DNA of 64,000 nt from Anthopleura xanthogrammica (lineage: Eukaryota; Cnidaria; Anthozoa; Actiniaria; Actiniidae): positions 19,183,730 to 19,247,729 of the forward strand of contig OZ025207.1 of the NCBI GenBank assembly GCA_964019055.1. The letters run 5' to 3'. Made by a program: the position numbers and the translations under genes. Under the pieces are notes generated by a model that worked only from the letters and a program-made list of their open reading frames with translations, had not been told where the DNA came from and made no database searches. This document shows, one piece after another, positions 24,501-35,957 of the stretch. Every line of letters starts with the position of its first letter. Position 1 is the stretch's first letter.

Positions 24501-25057
24501 TTAATTCTTTAGGTATAATCAGTTCTTCATTCATCGTATATACTTTTACTTTGATTTGATTTGTGAGAATGCCAGAACGGCGCGACAGCATGGAAGCGCA
24601 CAGGCTTGACGTACAGTACATTTCGTGCAAATCATCAAAACAAAGTTACAATTACTGCTAAGAATTTGCCGTATCGTATTCCACTCATACTAAGTCTGCT
24701 GTAGGCGGTGCCATGTTTATGACCGTCCTTTTAATAGACCTCTTTAAATTGGGCCTAACGTTTTACTATTTCAGATCAGGTGTCATTTCCTTGAGTATCA
24801 TTTCTTTGTTCAATGGTTGCGCATGAGAAGACAAATGAATATGGATACAACTCAAACAAAGAATCTGAAATGGGAAAACATTAAGCCCCAACTTTAGAGG
24901 TCTATTAAAGTATAAATTTCGTGTGCGTTAGAGTACATGGATATCACTGATGACGTGAACGTCATGAGAGATAGAAGGGTTACGGTACGGAAGACATTCG
25001 CTAAACTAATCCAAGCGCGCGCGCAGATCACCATTCATTGAATTCAAGTGCTCGGAC

Positions 25058-25275
25058 ATAGAGTGTTTTTGCGTATAAGTGGGAAACGATACGACAAAAT
25101 CGTAGCCGTAGCGTATCTTACCGTAGCCGTAACTATACGCGATGTGATTGGATGAATAGCTATGAGGCAATGAGAAGCCATTTAAATGTAACGGCATGTG
25201 GCGTAGCGTGTACGTGTTGTAAGTCAGTACCGTACGTTTACCACTCATACGATGATACGAAAACCGCTCTATCAC
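25058..25275. repeat. Inverted repeat with cgtatcgt words
   Basis: ttgcgtataagtgggaaacg near the left is matched by gtttaccactcatacgat at the right. Similar words (tttcgtatgagtgggaaaca; cgtatcgtattccactcata) occur near 47300 and 24665, suggesting a dispersed family. Confidence 0.45.
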
Positions 25276-25550
25276 AATCACGATAGAAATGTTTGTACCG
25301 TGACTTTTTCACAGTTAAATACGGACTTTGCTCTACATGCTGCGTGTCATGCCAGGACTTTTCACACAAAATTTACTTCAACAGCTCCAACAGAGCTACA
25401 GTGCACATGTTGGTTGGTACCTGTGTTGTTTGGTTGGCGCAGCTCAAAAGGAAAAGGGAAAGTAATAGATGGAAATGAGTCTGTAGCTTGGTCATTAAGT
25501 CTCAGGATAAAATCACATTAAAATATCAAATACAAGGATATAGACCAGAG

Positions 25551-25688
25551 TATAGACCCTTTTCCCGTGACGTCAAAGCAGCTCAATTTTGAAGACAAAA
25601 CAAAAGAATTTCAATCTCCTGAGAATTGGAACCTATTGTTTTGTCCTCCAAATTGAGCTGCATTCTGACGTGCTGCAAGGGGTCTATA
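25551..25688. mobile_element. MITE, ATAGACCCCTTGCA family (copy 2)
   Basis: Starts tatagacccttttcccgtga, ends gctgcaaggggtctata, with the shared interior cctgagaattggaacctatt. It lies just downstream of the TMX3 stop. Confidence 0.75.
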
Positions 25689-25808
25689 CATCTATCCTCT
25701 CAGTCTTTAGCTCTTATTTTTGTATGATTTCTGCATGTATTCCCTCTAAGGGAATAGCAAGCGCCTTTTACAGTAGTTGTAGGCATCACTCCCATCCATC
25801 TTCAAATC

Positions 25809-28800
25809 TCACTCAGTCTTGGGCTTTCCCGGTTGCTTGTCAGTAACATCCTGTTCTTGTGCTTCTGGAGGCGAATCAAGCGGAGTGTCTCTGTTCTCCA
25901 CGTTACCGTCCTCGTCATCGAACTCGTCTTCATTGTAATCCTGATCGTCTCCTTCCTCAGCAGTACACAACATGTATGTGATGAAAATGAACAAAAACAA
26001 AGGGAGCCCAAACATGATACTAGCAATGATTGGTTGAAGTGTCCAGATTTCCTGGAAAATATAAACGAAAGGGATTTGTTGGTATAATTCAAATAAGTTC
26101 ACGATTTTTGCTGTTTCATGAAATGTTCTGATATTTTGTGAAACATTGTAGGTTAAAAAAGCTGAAATTTACTTACATAACCTGAGGTGACCATTGAATA
26201 GACTCCCTGAAAAACATAATATAGAATGTAAAGGATATTTGCCATGAAAAATATCATCAATGTAACGATGAAGATAACTGATGATGTTGATGATGCTTAA
26301 AATGTTGTTCATAATGGTGATGATGATGTTGATAATGATGATGACGATGATTTTGATGACGATCATGTTATTGATGATGATCATAATTTAACATATATAT
26401 AGATTTTATCGATACCCTTTAAAAAATTGTGGCCGATCAAAGTTATGCGCTACAGCTACACCACCCTTGATCCCCAAAACGGGAGGAACGTAAATAAAAA
26501 TGATGAAAAATGATGAAAAATGAAGATGATGATATTGTTATCGTTGATGATGATGATGGTGATGATGATGATGATGGTGATGGTGATGGTGGTGGTGATG
26601 GTGGTGATGATTGTGGTAGAAGTCAGGTAGTGCTGGTGATGATACTCACTCGTATCAGCCGCTGTAGGTACGAATCTCCACCATAGCCCTAAATACAAGA
26701 CAAGCAAGAAAATTAAAATACAAAGTTTGTTGAGCAAAAAAAACTTGCCAAGTCAGAGAATCGCACCCAGGCACCCAGGGTACCCTTCAACGTGAAAATC
26801 ATGTTAAATCAGGAAGAAATCACCAGCTCCTTTCTTCTTTCATTTTCTTTCCTTTCCTTTCTTTTCCTTTTCTTTTCTATCTTACCCTTTCTTCTCCAGA
26901 TAGCACATTGTCCAGGAAGGTTACCATCTTTTCTTCGATAAAACCGTCCTTGATATCCTTGTAAGGTAACAGATAATACACAAGAGTGGTTGTATTGTAC
27001 ACCATGATGTAAGGAGAAGCCATTGAACTGTAATGCAATAATAACAACAATCATCTCAACATTCCCTTAGCAACTTCAAATTTGATTGAAACCTGAAGTC
27101 TAAGTCAAGGCAAGGATAACTCATAGATTAAATTGAAATTTAGCAGATTTGGTGCAGGGAAGAGAACCGGAGAACCCAGAAAAAATCCTTGAATCAAGGG
27201 AAAGGCCTAACAAACTCTACTCACATGTGATGCTGAGTCCAGGAATCGAACCTGAGATCCCAGAGGTGAGCGGTGAGTGCTTATTGACAAACGAAAATAA
27301 GGATACTCAAGGGGATGACTCGTGGTCTCAAGGGTATGACACATGGATTAAATGGGAAAGTGATTACTGGTAGATGTGCAGAGCTTTCAATAAAAGGCGG
27401 CTACCGGCGGTTTATCGCTGGATACTTCACCTTAAACTGCCGGCTATTTTGACAAAAAATTAATTCATTGCCAAATAAAGTTACGGCCCCTTGGGGGATA
27501 CGGACACCTACTTTTTTGGATTGACCGTCTACTCCAAATATTATTGAAAGCTCTGGATGTGGCATGAGGGAAAAAATCCAAAAAAACCCGAACATTTTCA
27601 ATGTACCTCATCATAATATTAGTTGTTATTTCATCTCCTAGTGTCCAGCCAAACTGCAACAGCCTGAAGACAAATTAGTAAAATAAATAAGTAAAATATA
27701 TCTATATCTATATAGAAATAAATATCACGTATCATGTAATGAAAGCTGTTGTGGGTCTATGACAGTCTGAAACTCTGCTAAATAAAGGTCACTAGTGATG
27801 CAAGCACAAACGCAAGCACAAGAAAAAGGAACCATTCCATTTTGTGCTTATGCTTGCATTGAGCCATTTTCACGATGCGATAGGGACATTTAAGATTGTT
27901 AGGCCCAGTTGAAAAGTGTTGATCTTCACATGACCCGAACCTGATGACGTCAAAGAAGAATGTCTTATTACCCACTGTTTTCAATGCGTTCAGCACATGA
28001 GAAGTTTTTTATTTGAACTGGGCCTTATTACCTAAACTTGTATTAATGCTTGCTCCACTAGTGAGAAACCTCAGATGGTATGAGATGGGAAATCAAAGCC
28101 TTTATGTATTCAATGTTTGGACAGTCTCCTATTTACAAAAATTTGGATGTGGTCTGGGTGAAGAATAATTATATTTTAATAATTTTTATATATTTTAACT
28201 TAAAAGTACTCTTAAGTATAATATACCTGTGATATTTGTCCCTTTGATGGAAAGCAGTCAGCTTTGCAATCTTTCCCACTCTGGTAATATACAGATTTTA
28301 GATTAGAATTTTAAATTAAGTTAGACATACTAGTGCATCTTGACACTGTGAATCATCACCGGTAATGAAAATAATAATTATTAATAAAAGAATGAAAAAA
28401 GAAAAGAATGAAATAAAAGAAAAATTCCTACCTTTCATTATCTTTCTTCTTGTTCTTATCTTCAGCAAACACAGTGAACAAAATAGATTTTCCTAAAAAT
28501 TGTAAGAAATTTTATTATTTACACTGATCACTGCCTTCTGACACATGGATTTCATTTGTAGTTTTTGTTAATGGACAAATAATCAGGGTGGTGTAGTAGT
28601 AGTGCAAGGGCTTGAAATTCCCACAATTGGCTAAAATTAATGCGAGTTGAAAATTACAAATATCAAATGAAAAGAAATTGAACTCGCATTTTCTAACTAC
28701 ATGTAGTTCTCTTTTTGAGAAAATGAATGATATGCAAAGAAAAATAAAGTATTTGCCTTTTCATTTATGACAATCCATTATCTTGTAGCTGCTCAATGCA

Positions 28801-31800
28801 CAAGATGAATTTATCTTGTCGTTAAAGAAACGAAATTCTAACCCTGAGTGCACTTGCCTCTGGGGTCTCAGGTTCAATTCCTGGACTTGGCATCACATGT
28901 CAAAAGAGTTTTTTAGGTCCATCTCTTGATTCAAGGGTTTTTTCTGAGGTCATGGTTTTCCTCCCTTCACAAACCCTAACCAGCAAAGTTCCAATTTAAT
29001 CTGTGAGTTAGCCATGCCCTGACTTAGATCAGCCCAGAGGTTGTTTCAGGGTTCTATCTGTGAGTTAGCCATGCCCTGACTTAGATCAGCCCAGAGGTTG
29101 TTTCAGGGTTCGATCTGTGAGTTAGCCATGCCCTGACTTAGATCAGCCCAGAGGTTGTTTCAGGGTTCTATCTGTGAGTTAGCCATGCCCTGACTTAGAT
29201 CAGCCCAGAGGTTGTTTCAGGGTTCTATCTGTGAGTTAGCCATGCCCTGACTTAGATCAGCCCAGAGGTTGTTTCAGGGTTCGATCTGTGAGTTAGCCAT
29301 GCCCTGACTTAGATCAGCCCAGAGGTTGTTTCAGGGTTCTATCTGTGAGTTAGCCATGCCCTGACTTAGATCAGCCCAGAGGTTGTTTCAGGGTTCTATC
29401 TGTGAGTTAGCCATGCCCTGACTTAGATCAGCCCAGAGGTTGTTTCAGGGTTCGATCTGTGAGTTAGCCATGCCCTGACTTAGATCAGCCCAGAGGTTGT
29501 TTCAGGGTTCTATCTGTGAGTTAGCCATGCCCTGACTTAGATCAGCCCAGAGGTTGTTTCAGGGTTCGATCTGTGAGTTAGCCATGCCCTGACTTAGATC
29601 AGCCCAGAGGTTGTTTCAGGGTTCTATCTGTGAGTTAGCCATGCCCTGACTTAGATCAGCCCAGAGGTTGTTTCAGGGTTCAATCTGTGAGTTAGCCATG
29701 CCCTGACTTAGATCAGCCCAGAGGTTGTTTCAGGGTTCTATCTGTGAGTTAGCCAAACCCTGACTTTGATCAGCCCCGAGGTGGTTTCAGGGTTCAAACT
29801 GCAAATTAGCCATGCCCTATATGTTGGATGTTGTAGATATTTTGTGAGCTTGTCACTTACCAGTTTCTGAGATGTCATGAATATTAGACCTTGTGATCTG
29901 GATGAAAGCACTATACTTCTCCTGGTCTATCCAAGCAGTAACATTGTCTACCATAATATTTGATTTCACTGTCACAAACATGAAAAGTTAGTCAAGATAT
30001 GGAAGAATGGCAAAGAATGGATAGATGAAATTAAAGGCTACCCTTACTCTGGAATGGAAAATTGGAGCCATCTTTGAATACTGAAATTACAGGAGCTGTT
30101 AGCCTCATTGCCTGTGGGAATATGAAATGGAGGATTTCTTAGAATGTGAATCAACTTGTATCAATGGAAGAAAGCATGGGATGGAGGGTGTGGTGTATGA
30201 AATTGAATAGATGGCTGGATTGGATGAAATGGGTGAGTGGGTTGGTGAATAAATGAATGGGTGGATGAATGGATGGATGGATGGATTGGATAGGTTGGTG
30301 GGGTGATGGATGGATAGAATAGATGGATGGACGGACAGACAGACAGATGGATGGACGGACTGATGGACGGACAGACTGATGAATGGATGGGTAAAATGGG
30401 TTGGTGGTTGAATGGATAGATGAATGGATGGATTGGATGAATACATGTGTGGATGGGTTGAAGAGACTTTCCAGACAAATGAACTTGAGGATGGATAGAA
30501 AAATGGATGGATAGGAGGGAGTGAGGGGATAGATAAGATAGAAAGAAAAAAAGAAATAGAATTGATGTACAAAATGGATAGATGGATGAATGGACAGGCA
30601 TGTACAAATTGATGGAAAACATAAATAAAAAATAAACAAATGACCATCATCTACCTTCGGAAGATTTTTTTCTGATATGTTGTAAAAATCTGCCTCTGTA
30701 ACTCTCTTCACTGCTGCGTTAATGAAAACTTCCTGAAGTTTTATACATTAAAAACATTAATACACAAAACCAAAAGCTCTAGAAGCAATTGCTTAATGTT
30801 TGATAGTTTTCTTACCTTTAAATTATCTGACATATCATTTTCTTGGCTGCTCGTCACCAACAAGAAAAATACTGTTCTATCTCTCTGGACATTCCGTAGT
30901 TGTTCTCCACTAGTGAGCTCTGTAACAGCTGGTCTAAAACATGTAATGTTATATCATGAGATATCATGAATAAAACAAAACTTTTCTCAGTTTTAAAGGT
31001 AAATCTTAATTTATCTTTAAATATAATGGGTTACCTGTGGTTTATCTTACACAGGTAGCCCACCCTTAAACATTTTATGACACAAACAACAAGGCTTAAA
31101 AACATATGCTTATGCACCAAATTGTCCAAGAAACAAACATGGCTGCTGCAAAACTACTATCAAAATCATTTGAATATTTTATCTATTAAGAAATGACCCA
31201 CCCATGTTTTTTTCAATGCTCAAGATTTAATAATTCTCTTATAAGGTATTGGTGTATCTTACCCTCCAGCCTTTTTAGCAAACTGTACAATGTCTTCAGC
31301 AGTACGGTCACCTTGATAAGTCAATACAAGTTCTCCTTTCATACTAAAATAACAAATAACATAATCTTAAAAATACTGAAGTTGCAGCCATATCCACACA
31401 TTTCAGCTTCATCTTCAGCCTCCTTCAGTAGTAAAAAAGACTGTTAGTTGCATGAGCAGCAGATTTACTTTTTTGTGATTTTTTAACACAGACTGTCAAA
31501 AATAGCCAGTGTAAAGGTTATAAAAAAATTGACAGACAAATATCACCCTAATTATTAATCATGTGACAGTCACAAAATATCATGGGATTGATTCCCAAAC
31601 TTGCATAGTTAATGTTAGTAAGTGTAGGTGATTCTTCCCTAGGCCTGTCAAGGCTCTCTTCTGGGTTCTCTATTTTCCTTCCTCCACAAAAATCAATTTC
31701 TAAATTCCAATCATATTTAGTGGAACAAGAGCCACGACTATGTGGAATAAACTGTGAAATCCTTTTTCTATATATTTCTGTACTTACAACTTTATGGTTG

Positions 31801-33971
31801 GAAAACCCCTAACATTATATTCCCTTGCAATACCTGATTGAAATAAGAAAAACAAAGAGTATCAAGGCTTGATGTGTCAAACAATATGTAATTTGTATGT
31901 GAGGATAAACATGAAAATAAAGAAGAAATGTCACAAATACACCAGTTTCACATTCAATGTCAACCGCTATTTTTGAAGACCACAGACTCATTTGCACAGG
32001 CTTAGCCTCGTTTATAAGACAGCTATTCAAAGACACTATTAAAAGTTTGTGGGATTGATATTATTCAACTTGCACAATTTTTTTCACATGATTTGCAAAT
32101 TAAAGTCAACTTTAATGTAAAGAATGTGCAAGATGAATAATACGAATGTTTTGAGATCCCATGGACTCTTAATGGTGTCTGTGAATAGCTGACTTATAAA
32201 AACAGCGGTTTGCATTGAATGCAAAACTGGTCTATTCCATATAGAGAAAACGTGTGATTTCCGTGAAAGGGGTCTATTTTGTCCGTATCAATATCAAAAG
32301 AGCTCAAAACAAATTACTATTTTATAATTACGATTTTGTGAATAATTATATTCTTTTGTACTCACCAGTGTATATAGTAGCATCAACCTTCGCAACATTA
32401 ACAGACGTTCCATATAAAACCTTGCCTACTTCCTCCCATATTGGTTCTAACTTGCGGCAATAACCACACCAGGGTGCATAAAACTAAATTAATTTTAGAT
32501 ACAAACTGTTAACAGAATTAACACAGGAGCTAGTGGCTCCTATAAGCCAGTTCAAAGTTTAAGAATCATTTTCAGTGTGCATGCGATTTTATCCCGAATT
32601 TCTCACCTTCTTTTGTTTAAACCTTCTTTTGTTTTAAAGAAGCTGGCTTATACTAGCTGGGGTAAATAAACTTGGCCCCTGTATACTTGGCATCCAAATA
32701 TGCAATTCTTTGGTATATTGCATTCAGAATTCGCTTAACGGTATGTTATCTTTAATATTTAATTAAAATTGTGCTTGACAAGAAAGATATGTCTAAAATA
32801 TAGCTTATTTTACAAAATATTATCCCACTTTTTAATCCCCTGAGCATGTGCTTAGAGCAGTAGCATAGAATTCTTGATGTGTGTATTCATGTAGCACAAT
32901 AATATGAAAATACAGAAACCTGAAGAGAAGGGTATCCTCACTACCTCTCATGATTACTTACTTCAACAAGCCAACTGCCTTGGTTCTTAACCTCTAAAAA
33001 TCTATAAATGTGTGATAATAAATTATTAGTTCATTCATATGTGTGATATAACAAGATTTGAAGTGAAATAACAGGAAAACAAAGGGAAACCATTTCAGCA
33101 TATAAAGTAACATAATTATCATATATGTTCAGTTGGTTTTATGACATGATGTCAAAGAAGCTCTGACAATTTGTGGGACAAAACAAAAGAATTTCAATCT
33201 CCTGAGAATTAGAACCTATTGTGTTGTCCTCCAAATTGATTTGCATTCTGATGTGCTACAAGGGGTCTATTCTTGGTGCAAAATAAGCAAATTTATTTGA
33301 CGAGAAGTAATATATGCAGAAATTACCAAAGTAATTTAAACTAACTCAGCTTGTGTTGCTGCATATTACCATAGGTACCTCAAGGTGTGGTTGCTAGTGT
33401 TTGACAGTTCACTATCTCAATATTACCAAATGAATATCTATTTGAATAAAATAACCATCTCTATCAACTTCATAACTATCATCTTATCTATCATCTTATA
33501 ACATAAAGATGGTTGATTTTCGGTTCTTAGAAATTGTTCTTATCAAAAGAAAAATAAGCATTGATCATACAATAGAACAAAACATACGAAAAGTTCATTA
33601 AAAAATTAAAACAAAGAAATTTCTCGTTCTAAATGAACTAAAGTCTTAAATTTCGTTTGTTCGATTAAAACTAAGACTAAAAACAAACGCCAAATGTCAA
33701 AAATGATTCCAGATAATTTCAAACGTAACGTTAGGACATATTTCTTACAGGGACAAAAAGAAATGAAAGGGCAAATGATGACAGTACTTTAACCTTACCT
33801 ATTGTCGAGCTCTTGAACATATGAAGAGCCGTCCAGGCATGATATATACGCTAAAATAACACAAACGGATATAAGGTTATACATATTATTGAATGGATGG
33901 CTTTGTGTTGTTGAGTTCTTACCGAAGAAAGGCAGAAAAAACATTGGAAAAGAAGACATTTTGACTGCCAT
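25809..33971 (-). CDS. TMX3: TMX3, ER transmembrane thioredoxin-family oxidoreductase
   Basis: A protein disulfide isomerase relative anchored in the ER membrane with its thioredoxin domains in the lumen. Seventeen exons with matching phases give 459 residues (human about 454): 33923-33971, 33799-33850, 32962-33001, 32366-32483, 31788-31833, 31263-31343, 30816-30933, 30655-30732, 30048-30111, 29861-29968, 28432-28492, 28227-28280, 27607-27663, 26886-27027, 26650-26688, 26177-26206, 25809-26051. The first exon codes a signal peptide ([16 protein letters not shown]). The active site is FYAPWCGYC, with cysteines 53 and 56, followed by [12 protein letters not shown]. Redox-inactive thioredoxin-like regions follow, then one membrane segment ([20 protein letters not shown]), an acidic cytosolic tail and a final KPKTE that fits a KxKxx ER-retrieval signal. 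An in-frame upstream ATG at 34034 is less likely because it would bury the signal peptide. Confidence 0.94.
26265..26635. repeat. (GAT)n trinucleotide microsatellite in a TMX3 intron
   Basis: Two blocks of imperfect gatgatgatgatggtgatga repeat flank a short unique piece. The tract gives Ile/Asn-rich spurious ORFs on the minus strand. Confidence 0.9.
27085..27285 (-). mobile_element. SINE copy, same tRNA-like family
   Basis: gaaacctgaagtctaagtca, aactcatagattaaat, aaccggagaacccag and acatgtgatgctgagtccag followed by gaatcgaacctgagatccc, the inverted B box. It carries one degenerate 57-bp unit and lies in a TMX3 intron. Confidence 0.6.
28605..28846. mobile_element. MITE with CAGGGTT/CAAGGGCTT ends (copy 2)
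   Basis: Starts caagggcttgaaattcccac and ends acgaaattctaaccctg. Shares gaaaagaaattgaactcgca and gctcaatgcacaagatgaa with the copy at 14180-14421. It directly abuts the SINE that holds the 57-bp array. Confidence 0.65.
28847..29002 (+). mobile_element. SINE head upstream of the 57-bp array
   Basis: A tRNA-like B box (aggttcaattcctggac, 28870-28886) is followed by the family body (catcacatgtcaaaagag, ggttttcctcccttcaca). The 57-bp unit found once in other copies begins at its 3' side and is here expanded. Confidence 0.65.
29003..29815. repeat. 57-bp minisatellite, about 14 tandem units, inside a SINE and a TMX3 intron
   Basis: Each unit contains ctgtgagttagccatgccct, gacttagatcagcccagagg and ttgtttcagggttc(t/g/a)atc. 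The first 13 are almost identical; the last one or two are diverged. Units differ mainly at the base after gttc, in an order that suggests blocks of three. The array ends about 46 bases before TMX3 exon 29861-29968. Other SINE copies in the window carry one to four units, so the array grew from the SINE body. Confidence 0.92.
30150..30612. repeat. (ATGG)n-rich minisatellite in a TMX3 intron
   Basis: Imperfect gatggatggatgg and gacggacagac words over more than 400 bases. On the minus strand all three frames stay open (His/Pro/Ser/Ile repeats); these are products of the repeat and not proteins. It lies between exons 30655-30732 and 30048-30111. Confidence 0.9.
32538..32655. mobile_element. Partial MITE, gccagttcaaag family (copy 2)
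   Basis: gccagttcaaagtttaagaa and gattttatcccgaatttctc match the copy at 20818-20990. The right arm is reduced to gaagctggcttata, so it is a deletion derivative in a TMX3 intron. Confidence 0.65.
32690..32892. mobile_element. MITE, 'cagaattcgcttaacggta' family (copy 1, partial)
   Basis: Shares ttcagaattcgcttaacggt, aaatatagcttattttacaa, ttaatcccctgagcatg and gcttagagcagtagc with the fuller copy at 49480-49757. Confidence 0.65.
33145..33270. mobile_element. MITE, ATAGACCCCTTGCA family (copy 3)
   Basis: cctgagaattagaacctatt, gttgtcctccaaattgat and the right end ctacaaggggtctatt identify the family. The left end is degraded. It lies in a TMX3 intron. Confidence 0.65.
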
Positions 33972-35232
33972 TTTGTTGGAAAACACCTGGCTGTCACAGG
34001 ACTGCGCGGACAGATCGATATAAAGGAACCCCATCGATCTGCACAGAATTTAGACGACAGGCAGTTTTTTTAATAGTGAGCAAGTAACCCAAGTAACCGG
34101 CTTACTGAGCTTTAACTTGTGATTTCATAAACTACAAAAGGATAAAAGATTCATCGAATAAAAAAATCATAGTCTTGAAATCTCACAATGTCTTTCAGAC
34201 ACAGGGAGCCCAATTTCTTACTTGTGATTGACAATGTTGTCAGGATGACACAGGTAAATAAGTATACTACTCTTGTGGGTATATCAGAATACAGTAAGTC
34301 TTCAAATATGCGACATCATAAAGATTAACTGATTCCCCCCCCCCCCCCCCCAAATTGCTACTCCCACATATTTACACATGATCCCCCATAGTTGACCCCC
34401 CTCCAGTTGACTAAAAAAAAAGCATGTGAACCCATTATATCTTCCTCCCTATTAAAATACATTTGCTTTGGACAAAAGACTGCTCTATCAATTTTAAACC
34501 GATTTTTTGACATCAGCCTATTTACAATAATCATGGTCATTTTTTCTTATTTTATCCAGTAATTACTCATAACAAAATGTTTTCATTTTTAGACCAAATG
34601 CACTGTATATACATGTGGGATGATAATTTTGGCATTTTGGAGTGCAGATGTTTAAAGTCATCAAACGAATGTTGATTTAATGGCGAGACTCCAGGTTACG
34701 AGACAACTGTTCAATAGGACAATAACATGAGTTTTGGAGGGCATATTGTTTATTTGTGGCCCGAGTAGCATCAATATTATTTTGCGCCCGCGCGAAGCGA
34801 GGGTGCAAACGATGCTACAATAGCCACAAATAAACAATATGTACGACAAAAGTCATGTTATTATTATTATCATTAATATACAAGACCAAATTATACAAAG
34901 TCTTCAACATCAAAAGTTAGAATTTTAATAAAACATTTTCATTCAAAAACAAACATAAAAACAAGGAAACATCAAACGCACGCGCTTTGAAATGGTTTCC
35001 TTAAGATCTGATTGGCTGACAGCAGTCGTAAGACATTCTCTCGACCAATGAGATCGAAGCAGGGCGGTAAATGCAGTTTATTTATTAAAGAAATTAATTT
35101 TTTTGTCCTTCTTGGTGTTTTAAGTGAAGTTCGATTTGAGTTTTTCTGGTATAGTAATATACAAGTTAAAAAATTTCACATTTCTTTCAAAGCACTAAAA
35201 CTGCCAGTAGTGAGTTTAAGCATCTCGTTTCA
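33972..35232. other. Spacer between TMX3 and the epimerase gene
   Basis: Contains the TMX3 upstream region, a cagggagcccaat word at 34203, a run of 17 C at 34335-34351 and a palindrome at about 34720-34865 (catattgtttatttgtggc against gccacaaataaacaatatg). No gene is supported. Confidence 0.5.
34720..34865. repeat. Palindromic repeat with a GC-rich centre
   Basis: Arms aataacatgagttttggagg / catattgtttatttgtgg and ccacaaataaacaatatg / caaaagtcatgttatt enclose gcgcccgcgcgaagcgaggg. Confidence 0.65.
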
Positions 35233-35393
35233 AGGGCGGATCTAGCCTGGATGTGTGCAAGGAAGGGGTGCACACCCCCACCCACTCCCTCCAGATAAGC
35301 TGATGATCATTGTTGTGCGAGTCATCAATTTCAGTCCTGATCGTAAGGGTCGCACCCCCTTCTTAAAAAATCCTGGATCCGCCGCTGAGTTTA
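35233..35393. mobile_element. MITE with AGGGGCGGATCCAG-type ends (hAT-like)
   Basis: Left end agggcggatctagcctgga and right end tcctggatccgccgct are inverted. The body has the typical cacaccccc/gggtgcac words. The same family is at 57613-57775. Confidence 0.6.
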
Positions 35394-35604
35394 CGGCAAA
35401 CGTCACTTCACAAGCAAAAGATTCTTCAGACTAAGTGAAAAAGAATCGAAAAAAGTGGTAGATAAATATAAGAAAAACTTGTCTTTGGTGAGAGGTTTTG
35501 CATGAAAACGTACGCCTGATCATGTCTGCCATTTGCGGGAAAAGAAAACGTGATGCTTATAAACACTGTCTACTAGTACTAGAAGATTGAGCTATATGTG
35601 ACTC

Positions 35605-35880
35605 AACTGCATAGACCTTTTCTGAGATAGCGAACATGGTGCATTGTGGACTACCTTGGGTACAAACATCTTTTGTTCACCACAGGTATTATTATATATA
35701 AATATACCTTCCTCAGACTCTCCCTAACCTCTACCATAAGCCTTTTCTGAGATAGGTAATAGTGCATTATGGACTAGCTGGGATACAGATATCTTTTGTT
35801 CACCATACCTTATATGGTGTTGTTTGTACTAAAGCTAGACCACAATGCACCGTGTTTATGGAACTCAGAAAAGGCCTATG
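35605..35880. mobile_element. MITE with cataggccttttctgag ends (copy 1)
   Basis: Left end catagaccttttctgagata and right end cagaaaaggcctatg. The interior words ggtgcattgtggacta, catcttttgttcacca and gaccacaatgcaccgtg are mutually inverted. The centre (ctccctaacctctaccata) matches the copy at 46497-46690. Confidence 0.7.
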
Positions 35881-35957
35881 CCCGACTAGCGCGATCTTAT
35901 TTCCCTGTCTTGCGCACCGGGCACTGATTTGAGGAATTTGAGTTTAAGTTGTAAATG

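Noticed and set aside
24442..24630. ORF with an AGLEPTE-like end
   Set aside because: Typical translation of a tRNA-derived SINE B box; no gene.
26169..26737. Ile/Asn/Thr-rich ORFs
   Set aside because: Products of the (GAT)n microsatellite in a TMX3 intron; the true exons here are only 26177-26206 and 26650-26688.
29003..29815. CRISPR-like array
   Set aside because: The units are contiguous 57-bp tandem repeats without spacers, inside a eukaryotic SINE.
30105..30711. Three overlapping minus-strand ORFs of 150-186 codons rich in His, Pro, Ser and Ile
   Set aside because: They arise from the ATGG-type simple repeat, which keeps all frames open. Only the part at 30655-30732 is a real TMX3 exon.
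34018..34034. Start codon at 34034 for TMX3
   Set aside because: It would add 21 residues in front of a good signal peptide; the ATG at 33971 fits the secretory start better.
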